Shown piece by piece: positions 22,073 through 34,062 of a stretch of DNA of 64,000 nt. The stretch spans positions 72,376,879 to 72,440,878 of the forward strand of contig NC_088201.1 of the NCBI RefSeq assembly GCF_037126465.1. Direction: 5' to 3'. Every line of letters starts with the position of its first letter. Position 1 is the stretch's first letter. The translations under genes were made by a program, and so were the position numbers. This DNA comes from Ornithodoros turicata. Taxonomy: Eukaryota > Arthropoda > Arachnida > Ixodida > Argasidae. The notes under the pieces were generated by a model. It worked only from the letters and a program-made list of their open reading frames with translations. It did no database searches and was not told where the DNA came from.

Positions 22073-22985
22073 GTGCTTATGGAAGTGTGTGCACGGGTGG
22101 TAGCAGTGCCCGGGAGGTGGGTAAAACACTTCCAACGTGGGAACACTTGCATCGAAAATCAGTCTCGGAGCGGTCGCCCTCTGACAGCTTCAACTGAAGA
22201 GAACACAGGGAGAGTGGGCGCGATTATATTATTAAAAGGACATATAGGCGTGTGACTGTGGACATCGTAGCCGGGAAACTTGGAATAGGGCACAATACAA
22301 TGCAGGGGACGATTGGAAACTTTTTGAATTGGAAAGTTTGCACTCTGTGGATCGCGCGCTTATTGACCGAAGACCACAAAGCGTCATCGAAAAACCATCA
22401 CCTCAGAACTGTCGCAGTGATACCGGCACGAAGGCGACGACTTTTTACTGTGCATTGTGACGAAAGTTGGCTCCACTATTTTGAGCCTGAAAAGAAACTG
22501 CAGAGTATGGAATGGCGCCATCTCGATTCTCCGTCAACAAAGGTAGGAAAAGATGTCAATTGCGATGGGCATGGTCTTCTGGGGGGCTTTATTTTGGTCA
22601 CATTCCTGAGCCAAACCATCACTGCTGCCTGTTATGTCCAGGAGCTAGAAAAGCTCCACCGTGCATTACGCGACAAGAATGCTCCTGGATGACAACGCTG
22701 GCCCCACGTGAGCAGCAATTGCGAAGATAGCCGGAAGTTCTTCCACACCCACCTTAACCCCCGATGTGACACCGTTCGACTACCATGAGTTCGGATTTGT
22801 GAAGGACTAGCTGCGCGAGTAATGTCACGAGACAACTGAGACAATCAAGTGCGCCAGTGTCTTCGGATGATTGGAATTGATTTGTGCCGCAGACGAATTA
22901 TCGAGCTTCTAGAACTATGGGAGAAATGGGTACAGCGAATGGGTACACACAAGAGGCCATTATGCAGAAAAATAAAGGAAATACT
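22073..22985 (+). pseudogene. mariner-family transposase relic
   Basis: Broken plus-strand frames keep the order of a mariner transposase: a helix-turn-helix-like start (WVKHFQRGNTCIENQSRSGRP), VHCDESWLHYFEPEKK with the first catalytic Asp, SMEWRH, then in another frame DDNAGPHVSS (second Asp) and finally WEKWVQRMGTHK near 22,920-22,960. Several frameshifts and stops; no TIRs recognised. It sits in lipocalin intron 3 and is unrelated in subfamily to the mariner at 54 kb. Confidence 0.7.
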
Positions 22986-23759
22986 CTAGATTAAAACGGT
23001 TAATGTTGTGTGCCACTATAATAAAGCATTATGTACTACAAAAAATAAATAAGTTGCTCGTGACTTTCGGTACGATCAGTGGCAGTATTAGAGCGGGGGC
23101 GGGCGGGGGGGGGGGGGCATCATGCCTACGTGGCCACCACGGCGCGGCAAGTTCTTTAGCGCCGTCACTGGGCACGGCCTTCGTAAAAGGTGACATCCAC
23201 GCTGTTGGTTTGTCCAAACATGCGCTGGTTTACAGGGACCGTAAACAGGTATACAAGATGTGTATTTCTCCGCGTTATATTGTATTATTCCAACTTAGGC
23301 AGTGAAAGCTCCTTGCAATTACTAGCGCTCAAAGCCAAAAGGCGCTTGCATACGGATGAAATATTCACTGCACTCTTTCGCTTTTTACCTCTGCTCGGCG
23401 CTCCAACTTTACGTCATTTTGACGTGGCGCTTTCCTATAGCCAATTGCGGTCAAGGGTTCCACGTACGATTTTATTTCACTTGCTGAAACGGACTAGTTG
23501 AATGTGAGTCTTATTATGTTCAAAATCCTAACAATTACAACCCCAAACTGGAAAAGAAATGCGTTCAATTTAGATATCACACGCGCACTACGTTTTCCGC
23601 GCAGTAGCACGCACCACACCGCGAGCGTGAATGCATATGAGGAGTTACAGTTCCGGAATCTTAGGTAGGTGTATGGTAGGTGCGCGATAGGTCATCTTTC
23701 TCATCTTCGAATGGTTCCGACGACTGCCGTGCTTTGGTTTGACGCGTCATGGCGTTACC
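22986..23759. other. Lipocalin intron 3, part; G-run, no gene
   Basis: GATCAGTGGCAGTATTAG followed by a G-run (23,095-23,117) resembles a decayed end of the hAT MITE at 20,957. Otherwise nothing recognised. Confidence 0.35.
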
Positions 23760-23875
23760 AGCTCGCGTGGCACAGTGGTTAGCGTGCTGGTCGTGTCACG
23801 TCGTTACTGGGAGGCGCCCGGGTTCGAATCGCGCCCAATTGTTGCCGTTTGCGCCAGCCGAAGACGTTGGAAGTG
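23760..23875 (+). repeat. tRNA-derived SINE head
   Basis: GCTCGCGTGGCACAGTGGTTAGCG (A box) and CCGGGTTCGAATCGCGCC (B box) at tRNA spacing, with 18 extra bases between. The usual body is missing after 23,875, so it is a truncated copy. Confidence 0.75.
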
Positions 23876-24414
23876 TCATGACGCTTAATTTCGGGACCAC
23901 AGAGCGCAAAATGTAGTTCCACACAAACAAACTGAGCAATCCGCCTCACAGCTGATAATGAAGCCTGTTGATTGGCTGGTAATTTGAAACGTCATGTTCG
24001 GAGCTTGGCCCCAAGATTGGACGGCAGAAGGCTCGTACCACGTGACGTATGCGTGGTGGAGAGAGGCGCGCTGGTTACTCACCTTTGAAAGCACTTATAT
24101 GGGTCACTGAGCTGAACGAAATGTATATTTGCGTATTATGACGTGCGTTCTCTCACAATTATTTGTGAAATGTTTGGCGGCCTGTTTACGGCTCCTTTAC
24201 TATGTCGAAGGAATCCACACTGCGGAACATCTTCCGCTGATCTGCCTAGTCCTGATGTCGTAGTCCGAATATGTCTTCCCAATTCCTGACCAGTACTAGA
24301 ACCAACATCGGTAATGCGCGAGCGCCTCCCGGTTCTCTCATGCTCAGTTAACTTTTTCTGGCAACTTTCTCTCTAGTTTCAAGCCTCGCGAAACGTTACA
24401 GTTACGATACCTAC
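23876..24414. other. Lipocalin intron 3, part; no gene
   Basis: Contains an inverted-CCAAT motif (TTGATTGGCTGG) and CCACGTGACGTATGCG within 24,000-24,050, a promoter-like cluster, but no adjacent coding exon on either strand. Confidence 0.35.
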
Positions 24415-24497
24415 CTTTATCAACTGAATATTTAGCCTTGTTCTTGACAGTGTAACACGGTGATGACGCAATGGGCAAGGTTTTGTTGTTCACGATT
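24415..24497 (-). CDS. Lipocalin exon 3
   Basis: 83 bases with acceptor CTATCATTCCAG|AATC and donor GATAAAG|GTAGGT; enters in phase 2 and leaves in phase 1, exactly what exons 2 and 4 require. Encodes IVNNKTLPIASSPCY followed by TVKNKAKYSVDK, matching the middle strands of tick lipocalins where an aromatic-x-V-x-N block precedes the last long strand. One Asn in an NxT sequon (NKT) could be glycosylated. Without its neighbours this exon is too short to identify. Confidence 0.65.
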
Positions 24498-25622
24498 CTG
24501 GAATGATAGACAAGTGTTATTTGGTGGACAACAGCTGATAACTTGCAGATCGGACAAATGTTTTCCACGTGTAAAATAGTCTGATATGATTTAATCGTAG
24601 AAACGCTATATCGATAAACACACATACACACATAAATGGGATGATGATGTCGTGAGTCATTCACCGCCGCTATGGCAGTACACTGCCCCATTGCGCTTGT
24701 GGAAGGGATGAGGAAGGGATGATGATGGAAAGGTGTCCTATTAGAGTTCGTCCATTAGTCCAGTGCTGGAGAGGAACTCAGCAGCAACTCGTAGGCCTTG
24801 CACCTGATGTGAGGGGTCCGACCATGACCCGCGAATTTGTATTCAAGTGTGCGTGGAGGTCCGCATATCTGAATTTTCAATATGCGTGGAACTAATTTAT
24901 GCTGTCGCCAAATTTCCTGTCCGTGTGTCCGAACCATGTCCTATTAGATTATGCCGGACCACGTGATAATCGGCAACTCCTATATGCAGAAACCCGTCCC
25001 GTACGATCCGCTAGGGGCGCTACACATCGGAGGTCTCCATCATGAATTGATAGTGGAAATTTGCTGAACGTGCAGAAGCGGACATACGGCCGTATAGCGG
25101 ACGACAGCAGAAGCTCCCATGAAAACTATGGAGGCGCTTAGAATGATGATGTTATCAATTTACAACTTTAGCAAGAACACATCTCAGTGGGACATGCACC
25201 GCTTACAAAAAAAATCATAAGGCAGGCTCGAGCACGAGGTATACTTGTAGCAACTGAGAAAGCAATAAACGCGACGATGAGCAGTGCCACCATTACCTTC
25301 CAAATTGCAGCGCTGGGGTGCAAATGACATGGTCGATATAATCTAGCAAGTGGGCCAAAGAGACTTGTACGTTGTACCTCAGTACCAGTGCCCCTGACTA
25401 GCGGCTGTAATTGAGCCTCTGTATATGCAATTAGGGGATAAGTCAACTTATCCCCTTTTTAGTATATTTTGTTGCAATGACTTCAACGTACGAGTATGCA
25501 CCCGCCAGAGAAAATTTAGGACCATATTGCAATTTGTTGACCCACTACAGGAGGCTAAGAAACGGGAAATGCATGTGCGTCAATGGGATGGACATTCAGA
25601 TCAGGCCCCATATCTACACATG
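24498..25622. other. Lipocalin intron 2, left part; palindrome at 25,434
   Basis: AGGGGATAAGTCAACTTATCCCCT (described by its arms AGGGGATAAGT/ACTTATCCCCT) at 25,435-25,458 is a perfect 11-bp-arm palindrome. A hydrophobic minus-strand frame (25,168-25,446) is noted under rejected items. No exon called. Confidence 0.45.
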
Positions 25623-25958
25623 TGTAGCAAACTTACAGGGACTTATCCCTAAAACGTCGATGAGTGTAGTCCGGCACTTATGCCAGCGAAAAAGGACAGC
25701 AACTCGTTCGTCGTCTCTTTCGTGGACCAACTGCCCAACGTAGCCTTTATTTAAAATATATACATGTCCGTAATGACTTTCCTCATTACAGCCCTTCTGT
25801 ACATCAAAGAGGTGTCCCGACAGGTAGGGACGCCGTCCTATTGGGGAGGGTTGAATACGCAAGGTCACGGGACCCATCTTCCCTTTGGTACACTGCGACA
25901 GTGCGTCTCGTCACGTACACCAAATCCTTAAATTACTTTGCGGTTGGCCTTCGCTACA
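25623..25958 (-). repeat. 3' LTR of the gypsy element
   Basis: 336 bp, TGTAGC...CTACA on the plus strand. About 475 non-coding bases separate it from the pol stop at 26,435. Confidence 0.93.
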
Positions 25959-26434
25959 TTCGGCCATCCTGCTCACATTTCGCCCTCGAAATGGCTTGAC
26001 AACATTTGACTTGTGTTTAGATCACATTATCGCATACGTTGCAGAACACAAGGAACAAAATCTAGGCATGTTGTTAACAAACACAATGAATTACAATGGA
26101 CTTAAGGGCATAGAACATCAATAAAATTCTCACTTAGCTCTAACCTTTATCAAGATGTGAAGCATACACTTTAGATGATTCGTCAAAGAACTTATTCACT
26201 ATTGGTCAACTATACCTTCTTCCAGGAACACACAGCTTACACAAGTTAATCTTCATTATACATAGTTACAATGGGAACACAAACTCTTCGCATAAATCAT
26301 TGCCTCACACACTACATCGAAGATGGCATAGACAATGAGTAATATAAGTGACATACATAAAACTTAATAATAACATCTGTCGTTATGGTAGATTAATAAC
26401 AACAAATATCGCCGGTAACGCCTCAGCACAAAAA

Positions 26435-28765
26435 TTATTCCCTTTCTTCCTCAGATTCGTCTTCGGCGGTTGTCTCTCCTTGGTCTCGGCATGAAAGCCA
26501 AAGCTGATCAGCATGTGCTGTGCTGCAATAATCTCGCCGTCCGCGTTTTTCTCTTAAATGCGTCACACGGTACGTGTCGTTGGGTAGCACGGCATCTATC
26601 ACCATCGGCCCCCGGTACTTCTGCTGAGTTTTGGTTGGCTTCCCAGTATGAACGGGAAGACGCTTCACCAGAACAATGTCACCTACGTCATACTTGGGGG
26701 CAGCTCGTCGCCTTAGATTGTAGTAGTGCTGTTGTTTCATTTGTTGCCCTTCGATGGACTCCCGCGCCAGTTGTCTGACTTCATTGGGGGTTCTTTCTGA
26801 ACCGTCATCGGCGTCCAGTGCTCTCAGCTGACTGTCGTGATGTCGGGCGTTAAATCCGTACAGTATTTGGAACGGCGTCATTTGCGTTGACTTATTTCGT
26901 GTTGTATTCAGATTACGTTGGATTTCATCGATGTGCCCCTCCCAATCCTTGTGGTCGGGCCGCTCAATTGCCGTTGCAATTCTTGGTATGATTGCTCTGT
27001 GCACTCGTTCGACCTGGCCGTTACCCTGGGGTCGTTGGGTGGAGATTTTGACATACTGAATGCCCTTCTCTTGGCAAAATTCCTCAAACTGCGACGACGT
27101 GAACGCAGTACCGCGGTCGGTAATGACCTTGAGGGGTACGTCGTAGGAATTGACGTAGTGGGTCAACGCCTTAAGCGTGCACTTTGCCGACGTATTTCGG
27201 ACAGCGTACAGCTGTACGAACTTGCTGAAGTTGTCGACTATGACGAGCAGCTCCTGATTACGCTTCGTACTTGGTGTGAAGGGACCTAGATTATCTATAT
27301 GTATTATCTCGAAAGGGCGCCCTCCTGGAGCGATGGGGTGGAGCACTCCAGCTTTTCTTCCTGAAGTTCCCTTGTGTAGTAGACACTCGATGCACTGTGA
27401 TACGTGCCTTTTTACATATTTTCGCAAGCCCGGGAACCAATAGCGTCTCAAGATCTTGTTCGCAGTCTCTTCCGCATGACTATGTCCCATTAGGTCATGG
27501 TGTCTTATGGTTATCGCCTTGCGATTACTTTTGGGAATTGCGAACAATAGTTGTCGCTTCCCCACGTGATCTTCGTATGCTCTATACAGTAGCCCATCCT
27601 TAAGTACAAAATCTGTTACATCTCCTTTTTCTTGTTTGCTCCTTTCTTCTAGTTTCTTTTCAATTACGTGTCCCAGTTCTGCGTCAGTTCTCTGCACAGC
27701 TGAGATCCGGTTTACTTCGTCCATGGTAAAGAGAACATCGAGACGATCTTCCCGATCGCAGTCTCTGTCGCCACTGCATGGGGCACGACCTAAAGCGTCA
27801 ACGTGGGCCATTTTTGTGCCTTCCCTGTGTCGTATGGTGAATTCGTAGTCTTGAATGAAATCCATCCATCTCGCGATTTGCGGCACTTTGGTCTTCATGG
27901 CGTTCATATACACAATCGCCTGACAATCTGTATACACTGTGAAGTGGATTCCCACCAAGAACGCTCGCAGTTTCTCGATTGACCACACAACTGCCATTAG
28001 CTCCAGTCTTGTGGAGTGATATCTTTGCTCAGTCTCGCTAGTCCGCCGGCTGACGCAGTGGACGAGATGCATCTCTCCGTCGTTACCCCTTTGGAGAAGC
28101 ATCCCCGCAAGACCATCCTGGGAGGCATCCATATGGAGTTCTGTCTCTGCGGTGCGACTGTACAACGCTAGCACTGGCGCGCTGCATAATTCCTGCTTCA
28201 AAGACTCGAAAGCTCGTTCTTGTTCGTCGCTCCAGACGAATTCCTTCTCCTTCTTTGTAAGTTCCGTAAGCGGTCGTGCCTTCAATGCGTAATGTGGCAC
28301 AAACCTTCGAAAATAACTGGTGAGCCCTAGGAAGTGCCGTACCTCGTGTACGTTTCTTGGCCTGGGGAACTGGCTCACAGCTTCTAGCTTGGCTGGGCCT
28401 GGTCGGATTCCATCTCGTGTGATCTTGAATCCTAGGAATGTTACTTCAGGCATAAAGAATTCCCATTTTGCGAGCTTTAGTGTGAGATTTGCTGTCTTAA
28501 AAGCCTGCAGCACCTTCTCGAGCGACTCCATCCCTTCCTCGACGGTTTTGTTCGCGATCAGAACGTCATCAAGGTAACACACTGCGGTGTCAAACCTAAG
28601 GTTCCCTAGAACCCTATTCATGAGTCTTTCAAACACACTGGGTGCATTGCAGAGCCCGAAACTCATGTAGACATATTCGTAATGTCCATCGGGAGTGATG
28701 AAAGCTGTTTTCTCGATAGACTCCGGACTCATTGGCACGTGCATGTAACCGCTGGCCAAATCCAA
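26435..28765 (-). pseudogene. gypsy pol: reverse transcriptase, RNase H, integrase
   Basis: 776 codons read without a stop; the true frame also continues upstream to about 28,890. Residues 64-67 are YLDD (reverse transcriptase), HMDAS at 211-215, Glu255 and Asp280 mark RNase H, HHDLMGHSH...CIEC (422-461) is the integrase zinc finger, and Asp491, Asp550 and Glu586 form the DDE core with 35 residues between the last two. KYDVGDIVLVKR and KYRGPMVIDAV near 691-726 are the gypsy GPY/F-type tail. All catalytic residues are present. The upstream fusion to protease is broken, so I class the gene as a pseudogene, though sequencing error in an A-run could mimic the break. Confidence 0.92.
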
Positions 28766-28865
28766 CGTCGTAAAGTAGTTATTTCCGTTTAGCCTCTCCA
28801 GTTGATAATCGATTAATGGAAGCGGAAATCTATCCTTTTTTGTCTGCTGATTTAATCTCCTGTAA

Positions 28866-29587
28866 TCAACAACTTTTCGGTACTCTCCATTTTTTTTTTT
28901 TTTTCTTTACGAGTATGACAGGGCTCGCGTACGGCGATACTGAATCTCGGACAATGCCGGCCTCCTTTAGTTCGCTGACAATGTGTCTCAAGTTTTCCCT
29001 TTCTTCGTGTGTCGCACAGTAGGGTCGGCTGTAAACCGGTTTCGCTCCTTCGACCTCCTCAATGACCATTGATGTAGTCTTCGTTTTCCCTAACTCGCTA
29101 AGTCGCATAGCAAAGCAGGGCCTGTACATGTTTAGCTTCGCTATGAGTGTGTCCATTTGTTCCCGTGTAACGTCTGGACCGACTTGGATATCCTCAGGCG
29201 TTATGGTCTCGGTCTCGCCTCGCCGAACTGCTAAAGCCATTCTTTCGTCAGACGTATCCTCACAGAGTCCGGAAGCGGTTTCCGCAAGTTCTATCTGTGC
29301 ATCGACAGCCCTTCCATGCAAAACCCCTTCTTTATGAAAAGTGGGAAATCGCTGTCATTAGCCAATGGGACCCCGGTCACTCCGTCACGTAGCTGTAAAA
29401 GGCACTCGTGGTCGCTGTTCTTGCGTGACAGTATTACAAACGATGAATGTGTCCCTGCATTGGTACACGCCTTTACAAACTGAACTGTGTTGGGTGGTAT
29501 TTCCACCGATTCTATGCTTTGCAACCTCTGCTTGCTTTCTGTAGGCTCCAGTTGGAAATTCTTGAAAGGACCGTCTTTGTTTGTCAT
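28866..29587 (-). pseudogene. gypsy protease-RT linker and RT fingers, two frames
   Basis: Frame 29,291-29,587 (PPNTVQFVKACTNAG) then frame 28,866-29,321 (YRPCFAMRLSELGKT, KPVYSRPYCATHEER, GIVRDSVSPYASPVILVKKK). The last motif is the start of gypsy reverse transcriptase. The frame is lost in a run of about 16 A (28,891-28,906 as T on the plus strand), after which the polymerase continues in the frame of the long ORF. Confidence 0.85.
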
Positions 29588-30486
29588 AGAGCATCATTTG
29601 GTCCTTTGCCTTTATCATCACGGCATCGTCCCGATCTATAAAGGTGCGTCCGATCAATATATCGCAGCAAATCACTCTATCCTCCACGATGTACGCTTCC
29701 ACTGATGCTACTACGTCGTCGACGGCCACTTCGACAGTCGTTTTTCCAAGTGGAACTGTTTTTGCCCGACCAAGTCCAAACAATACGTCGCTATCGTCCG
29801 CGGGTTGCACATCACTGCCTGTGCGAAGAGCCATAGACGCCGAAATAATAGTTACAGCGCTGCCCTGGTCGATAAAGGCCATTCCGACAAATTTGTCATT
29901 AATCGTCGCCTCCTTGGTGTACTTATCAGCGCTAGGTTTTCCCACACAAAGCGTCTCCCTTGAATTCGTGACAGTTTCTTTACAGTCGCGCCTTCCATGT
30001 ACATACTGCTTACATCGCGTGCAGAACTTGGCCCGCTTATCTTTTGGACAGTCTCTTGCTAGGTGGTCTCCATATTCGTTACAGTTAAAACACTTCATCC
30101 TACCACGATAGTCTTTCGCGGGCGCATATCGTCCTCCTTTCTGCTTTGGGAGGGTTCCGGTATTACTTCGATCCCTGTCATGTGCTGCGCTCATCCCGAG
30201 TAGTTCTTTACGTTCTTGATCCAATTCCCGGCATCTTTTTGGGGCCCTCTGCTCTGGTTTCTCCAACCTGAAGAAGTCCCTGCAGCATTACGTCACGTCT
30301 TGCCTCCTGCAAGTGCAGATATTCCAGCAGCTGGCTTAGTTGATCCTGTTGTCCGGTCGCTCGTTGGTTTCCCTGTTGTGGTGGTGTTTCCGTAGAATCA
30401 TGGTAGCTAGTGTCGTTGTGGGTACTTCCGTCATCGTCCTCGGCCGTTGTTGATACTGAACCGTTGCTTCTCAGTACAGGTGGCAT
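29385..30486 (-). pseudogene. gypsy gag remnant and protease
   Basis: Frame 30,208-30,486 gives a hydrophilic Gln/Asp-rich N-terminus; frame 29,385-30,266 gives two zinc knuckles (C59-C73, CFNCNEYGDHLARDC; C82-C95) and an aspartic protease loop FIDQGSAVTI at residues 131-140, with Gln where Thr or Ser is usual. Between N-terminus and knuckles there is no capsid-sized segment, and the frame changes near 30,210-30,260, so gag carries an internal deletion as well as a shift. The protease substitution would probably weaken activity. Confidence 0.82.
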
Positions 30487-30562
30487 CGTCGGTCCTCGGT
30501 CGCTCGTCGTACTTGATACGTCGTCGTCGCCCGTATAGCGACAGGTGGGCTGAAGGGGACTT

Positions 30563-30578
30563 ATCCCACTTCTGAAAT
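30563..30578 (-). promoter_or_regulatory. Probable primer-binding site of gypsy element
   Basis: Directly inside the 5' LTR the minus strand reads ATTTCAGAAGTGGGAT. TCAGAAGTGGGAT resembles the complement of a tRNA-Leu 3' arm without the CCA part. The absence of TGG makes the assignment tentative. Confidence 0.45.
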
Positions 30579-30914
30579 TGTAGCAAACTTACAGGGACTT
30601 ATCCCTAAAACGTCGATGAGTGTAGTCCGGCACTTATGCCAGCGAAAAAGGACAGCAACTCGTTCGTCGTCTCTTTCGTGGACCAACTGCCCAACGTAGC
30701 CTTTATTTACAATATATACATGTCCGTAATGACTTTCCTCATTACAGCCCTTCTGTACATCAAAGAGGTGTCCCGACAGGTAGGGACGTCGTCCTATTGG
30801 GGAGGATTGAATACGCAAGGTCACGGGACACGTCTTCCCTTTGGTACACCGCGACAGTGCGTCTCGTCACGTACACCAAATCCTTAAATTACTTTGCGGT
30901 TGGCCTTCGCTACA
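30579..30914 (-). repeat. 5' LTR of the gypsy element
   Basis: Partner of 25,623-25,958. Confidence 0.93.
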
Positions 30915-30918
30915 CATG

Positions 30919-32199
30919 CATGCAACTAGCGTAGCTTAAATTTTGCTACGAAGTTCGGCTTCCACTGGAAAAACACATTCTTCCTACCTCACGTGACTGT
31001 GTCAGAAGTGCTACTGAGCGCTGTAATAGGGGGAAAAAGGTGTGCACTAAGCTAAAAAGTCATATTATGCTGGTCATCTAGGACATTATTTTCGAGATTG
31101 TGCTCGTTTAGCAGCACGATAAGCCTGATCCAGGCTGCTCCACTACACACAGGTGACTTCACCCTACCTGGTATCACGATTGTTTTAGCCATCAAAGCCT
31201 GGCTCGTGGGAACTATTTTTTCTACATCAAACCCCTGTGCATGCGGTGTTACATTGCAAAAGGGGATATGTCATGCTCCTGAATTTTGTTCAGTTTCTGC
31301 TTAGTCACCGCATCATTTATTTTCACAGGCCAGAATGGACGGCTTGCTATTCCTTATTAAATGATTCGTTAGTACGGAAGACGTAGGGTGAGCACCCCAG
31401 TGAATGACTACTGAAGGGGATTGTTCTTTTCATAACATCATGAAAAAGTTTGTGGCTCTTGTATTAGAAATCAAATAATTGGAATGCACAGCATTTGGTG
31501 CTCGGAAGTACACTGGATGGAGAAAAAAAGAAAAGAAAAAACAGCTATGATCTATAACACATTTACTACGAAAAGACAATGCCTGGTAGGTGAATACCAG
31601 TGAATGGCTTTTTTGTATGAGATTTTTTATGAGATTTGTATTTTTCACCCACTGAGTGAATAGAGGAGACTGTTTCTCTGCATTTGGTAACCCGAACGTG
31701 ATTGCCACCGTGTACAATAAACATATACAATAACAGAGTGGTTCATATGTCTACTTTCCTTGTTGTTGTTGTTGATGACGGTAGTGGTGGTGGTAGAAGA
31801 AAAAATATGGAGATGTGAGCCCGCTCACCGCGGGACAAGCTACTCCAGATCTAGTAGAGGAGAAAAAAAGGAAAGGAAAACTTCTAAAAAGACGAGAGCT
31901 CTGCTATGCTCTTAACGAAGGTGATGAGTGAGCGCCGTGCACCCTGACGATTAATCGCAAGCCATTCGCCCAGCACTTTCACGACGTCAAAGGTTCGGCT
32001 ATCATTTTATTTCTCAAGCATGTTCTACTCTTCGCCTATGTACTGGTACGGCCAATACAACAAGTCCCATCCGAAATAATGATCTGAGGTACCTCGAAGT
32101 GGACACATGCTGGAGGAGGACCTTTCCTTAATTGAAATGTTTTCAGTCGTTCGAGCACGCCGCTGGTACATCTTTATCTATCTGGTTATCTTTCCGGAC
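30919..32199. other. Lipocalin intron 2, right part; no gene
   Basis: Short GTTGTTGTTG and GGTGGTGGT patches near 31,760-31,795 and A-rich runs near 31,520 and 31,865. No exon recognised. Confidence 0.4.
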
Positions 32200-32450
32200 G
32201 GGGAGAAGATGGCGGTTGTGAAAGAACTCGCCGTTATCGGCCTCACAGAGGTGGGCAACGTCACGACCGACGCCCTGGGGGAATGTGCGTCATGGGCCGA
32301 CTTCTAAGGAAACTGTGCCGACATATGTCTGAAGGCTACGGAGGAAAACCCTCAAAAAACACCAAACAGCACAGCTGGCACCGGGATTCGGGTACGTCCC
32401 AGTCTCGACGTGACATGGTCAGCACGCTAACCACTGTGCCACGCGAGGGA
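32200..32450 (-). repeat. tRNA-derived SINE, minus strand
   Basis: Reverse complement of the 20,375-20,650 subfamily: GGGCAACGTCACGACCGACGCCC, GGGCCGACTTCTAAGG, GTGCCGACATATGTCTG, then GGGATTCGGGTACG (decayed B box) and GCTAACCACTGTGCCACGCGAG (A box). Lies in lipocalin intron 2. Confidence 0.8.
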
Positions 32451-33913
32451 GAAGATCCTGAGCCCCGATATTCAACTTGTCGTTATCCCATAACGCGCGT
32501 TAAATGCATCACTTCTGCTCGTGATTCGGAACGAGCTCTTGCGCGACTCAACCAAAGCGGCTTTGGAACGCGCGAACTTTAGATATAACGATAACGATCG
32601 CTATGTGGAAGTTCAAGATCAGTTGAGGCTTTAAGATACGACATATACGAAGAAAACGCTTTTTCTATCTGGTTCCTGTTGGATATCGGACGGCTGTTCT
32701 GCTTGGGAAACACACAATACGGACACGACGCTAGGGTTATCTCAACCGTCCCATAATACCTCAAGACCTCAGGCTCTGGGGTAACCACAGGAACAAATTT
32801 TCAATAGGGGTGTCACGCTGTTGCTGCTGCTATGAGAGCGAGCAAGAGAAAAACTCGAAGCAGCTACAAAAACTCTCGCGGGCCTACCTGCTTGAACGAA
32901 GCACGCAGGCCTTCTGCTAACTAGGGGGTGTCTAGGAGGAATTGCCAATGGTCGGGTTTGCCGTTGCGCCGCACGCAAATCATGTTCGGTCACAGAGCAG
33001 GGCCGTCCTTCGTGTGCTGTAATGCTCTCGCATTTCGTACGCCTTTGGCAGTGCGCCACAATGATTTTTTTGTTTCAACAGAAAATTTATAGGCTATATT
33101 GAGACGTTTCAACATAATTTCCATAACAGTTTTCAACTTTTCATAAGGGTTAATACTGTTAAAGCTCAACAGAACAGCAGTAGTAACTCTGCAAATAGAG
33201 TGTGCGTTGAGAATTGCGCAATAAAAATTCATTTGAGTACTTTTTGAGCTAACTGGACTCACATTGATATTTTATTGAGCTTCTGCTTACTCAAAAGCAA
33301 CTCAACAAGACGTTTACAGAAATTGAAAACTCATTACACTTGCTTTCTGAATTCCCCATAGTTTATTTGCCGAGCGAGTACTTAACGTTGTGTTGAAGGA
33401 TATGGAGACCTCTCGTTGAGGACCCAAGAGCTTTTATTATTTCTCACATACCTCCCACGCTGAATACCCAGTCCACCTTTTACACGCAAGAGGTAAAACC
33501 ACACCCTGATTGAATCGCCTGACTTCTGCGAGAAGTACACATATACACTTCGTTTTTCTGTTCATCGTAAAAAGTAAACCGGCCCCTCTGATCACCAGCA
33601 ACGCTCTGAGCCTATCCCAGGATTTCGGGACACCCCAGATCCCAACACTACTCCTAGCCGAGTGACAAAGCTCTAATCCTTCCATGTCCCCACTTCAAAT
33701 GCAGTGGGGAAGGATGGTTGAACCTAGCACAGATAACTCTTTGGCTGAAATTGAGGGAAACCTTGTAAGACATGGAACCGAACCGATGTGTGTGAGACCA
33801 TCCCTTTCGCATGACAGTATCGTTCGGGAGGGTCCTAGAGGGGTGCGTTTCAAATACTTTGTTCTTTGTACTGTTTTGCTATGTTTTGTTTTTCTGACAA
33901 AAACATTACTTAC
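32451..33913. other. Lipocalin intron 2, right part; no gene
   Basis: No exon recognised. TTCAACACTA-type words only. Confidence 0.4.
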
Positions 33914-34062
33914 ACGGATCCATTTAAGATGTACTTCTCCTGAATCTTCACCACACTGTCCTGGATAGGACCGATTTGTGTGGCCCTGAAACAGTCTCCA
34001 AGGATGTCGTCGATCTCGTAATTGCGGTATAGCATATAGTATGACCGCGGTGTTTCAAGACA
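33914..34062 (-). CDS. Lipocalin exon 2
   Basis: 149 bases with acceptor TTTTTTCTTGCAG|TGTC and donor GGATCCGT|GTAAGT. Reads CLETPRSYYMLYRNYE, IDDILGDCFRATQIG, then QDSVVKIQEKYILNGS. The Cys at the start, the Y-x-L/M-x-Y-R-N-Y-E strand, the following G-x-C, and the alternating hydrophobic strand before N-G-S are the hallmarks of the first half of a tick lipocalin barrel; this exon is the strongest single piece of evidence for the family. NGS is a potential N-glycosylation site. Enters in phase 0 from exon 1, leaves in phase 2. Confidence 0.75.

Larger units (their letters stand above)
25623..30914 (-). mobile_element. Ty3/gypsy LTR retrotransposon, full-length, minus strand
   Basis: 5,292 bp with 336-bp LTRs (25,623-25,958 and 30,579-30,914) that begin TGTAGC and end CTACA, about six mismatches (98%). 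A 4-bp target duplication CATG flanks it (25,619-25,622; 30,915-30,918). Order on the minus strand: zinc knuckles, protease, reverse transcriptase (YLDD), RNase H, HHCC/DDE integrase, GPY/F-like end. There is no env. The gag frame is short and lacks a capsid-sized region; pol has at least three frame changes, one in a long A-run. It lies in intron 2 of the lipocalin gene in the same orientation. Confidence 0.93.

Noticed and set aside
25168..25446. Minus-strand frame with a hydrophobic segment (VMVALLIVAFIAFSVAT), looking like a membrane exon
   Set aside because: No phase match with the lipocalin exons, no start or convincing acceptor, and no family recognised; may be chance.
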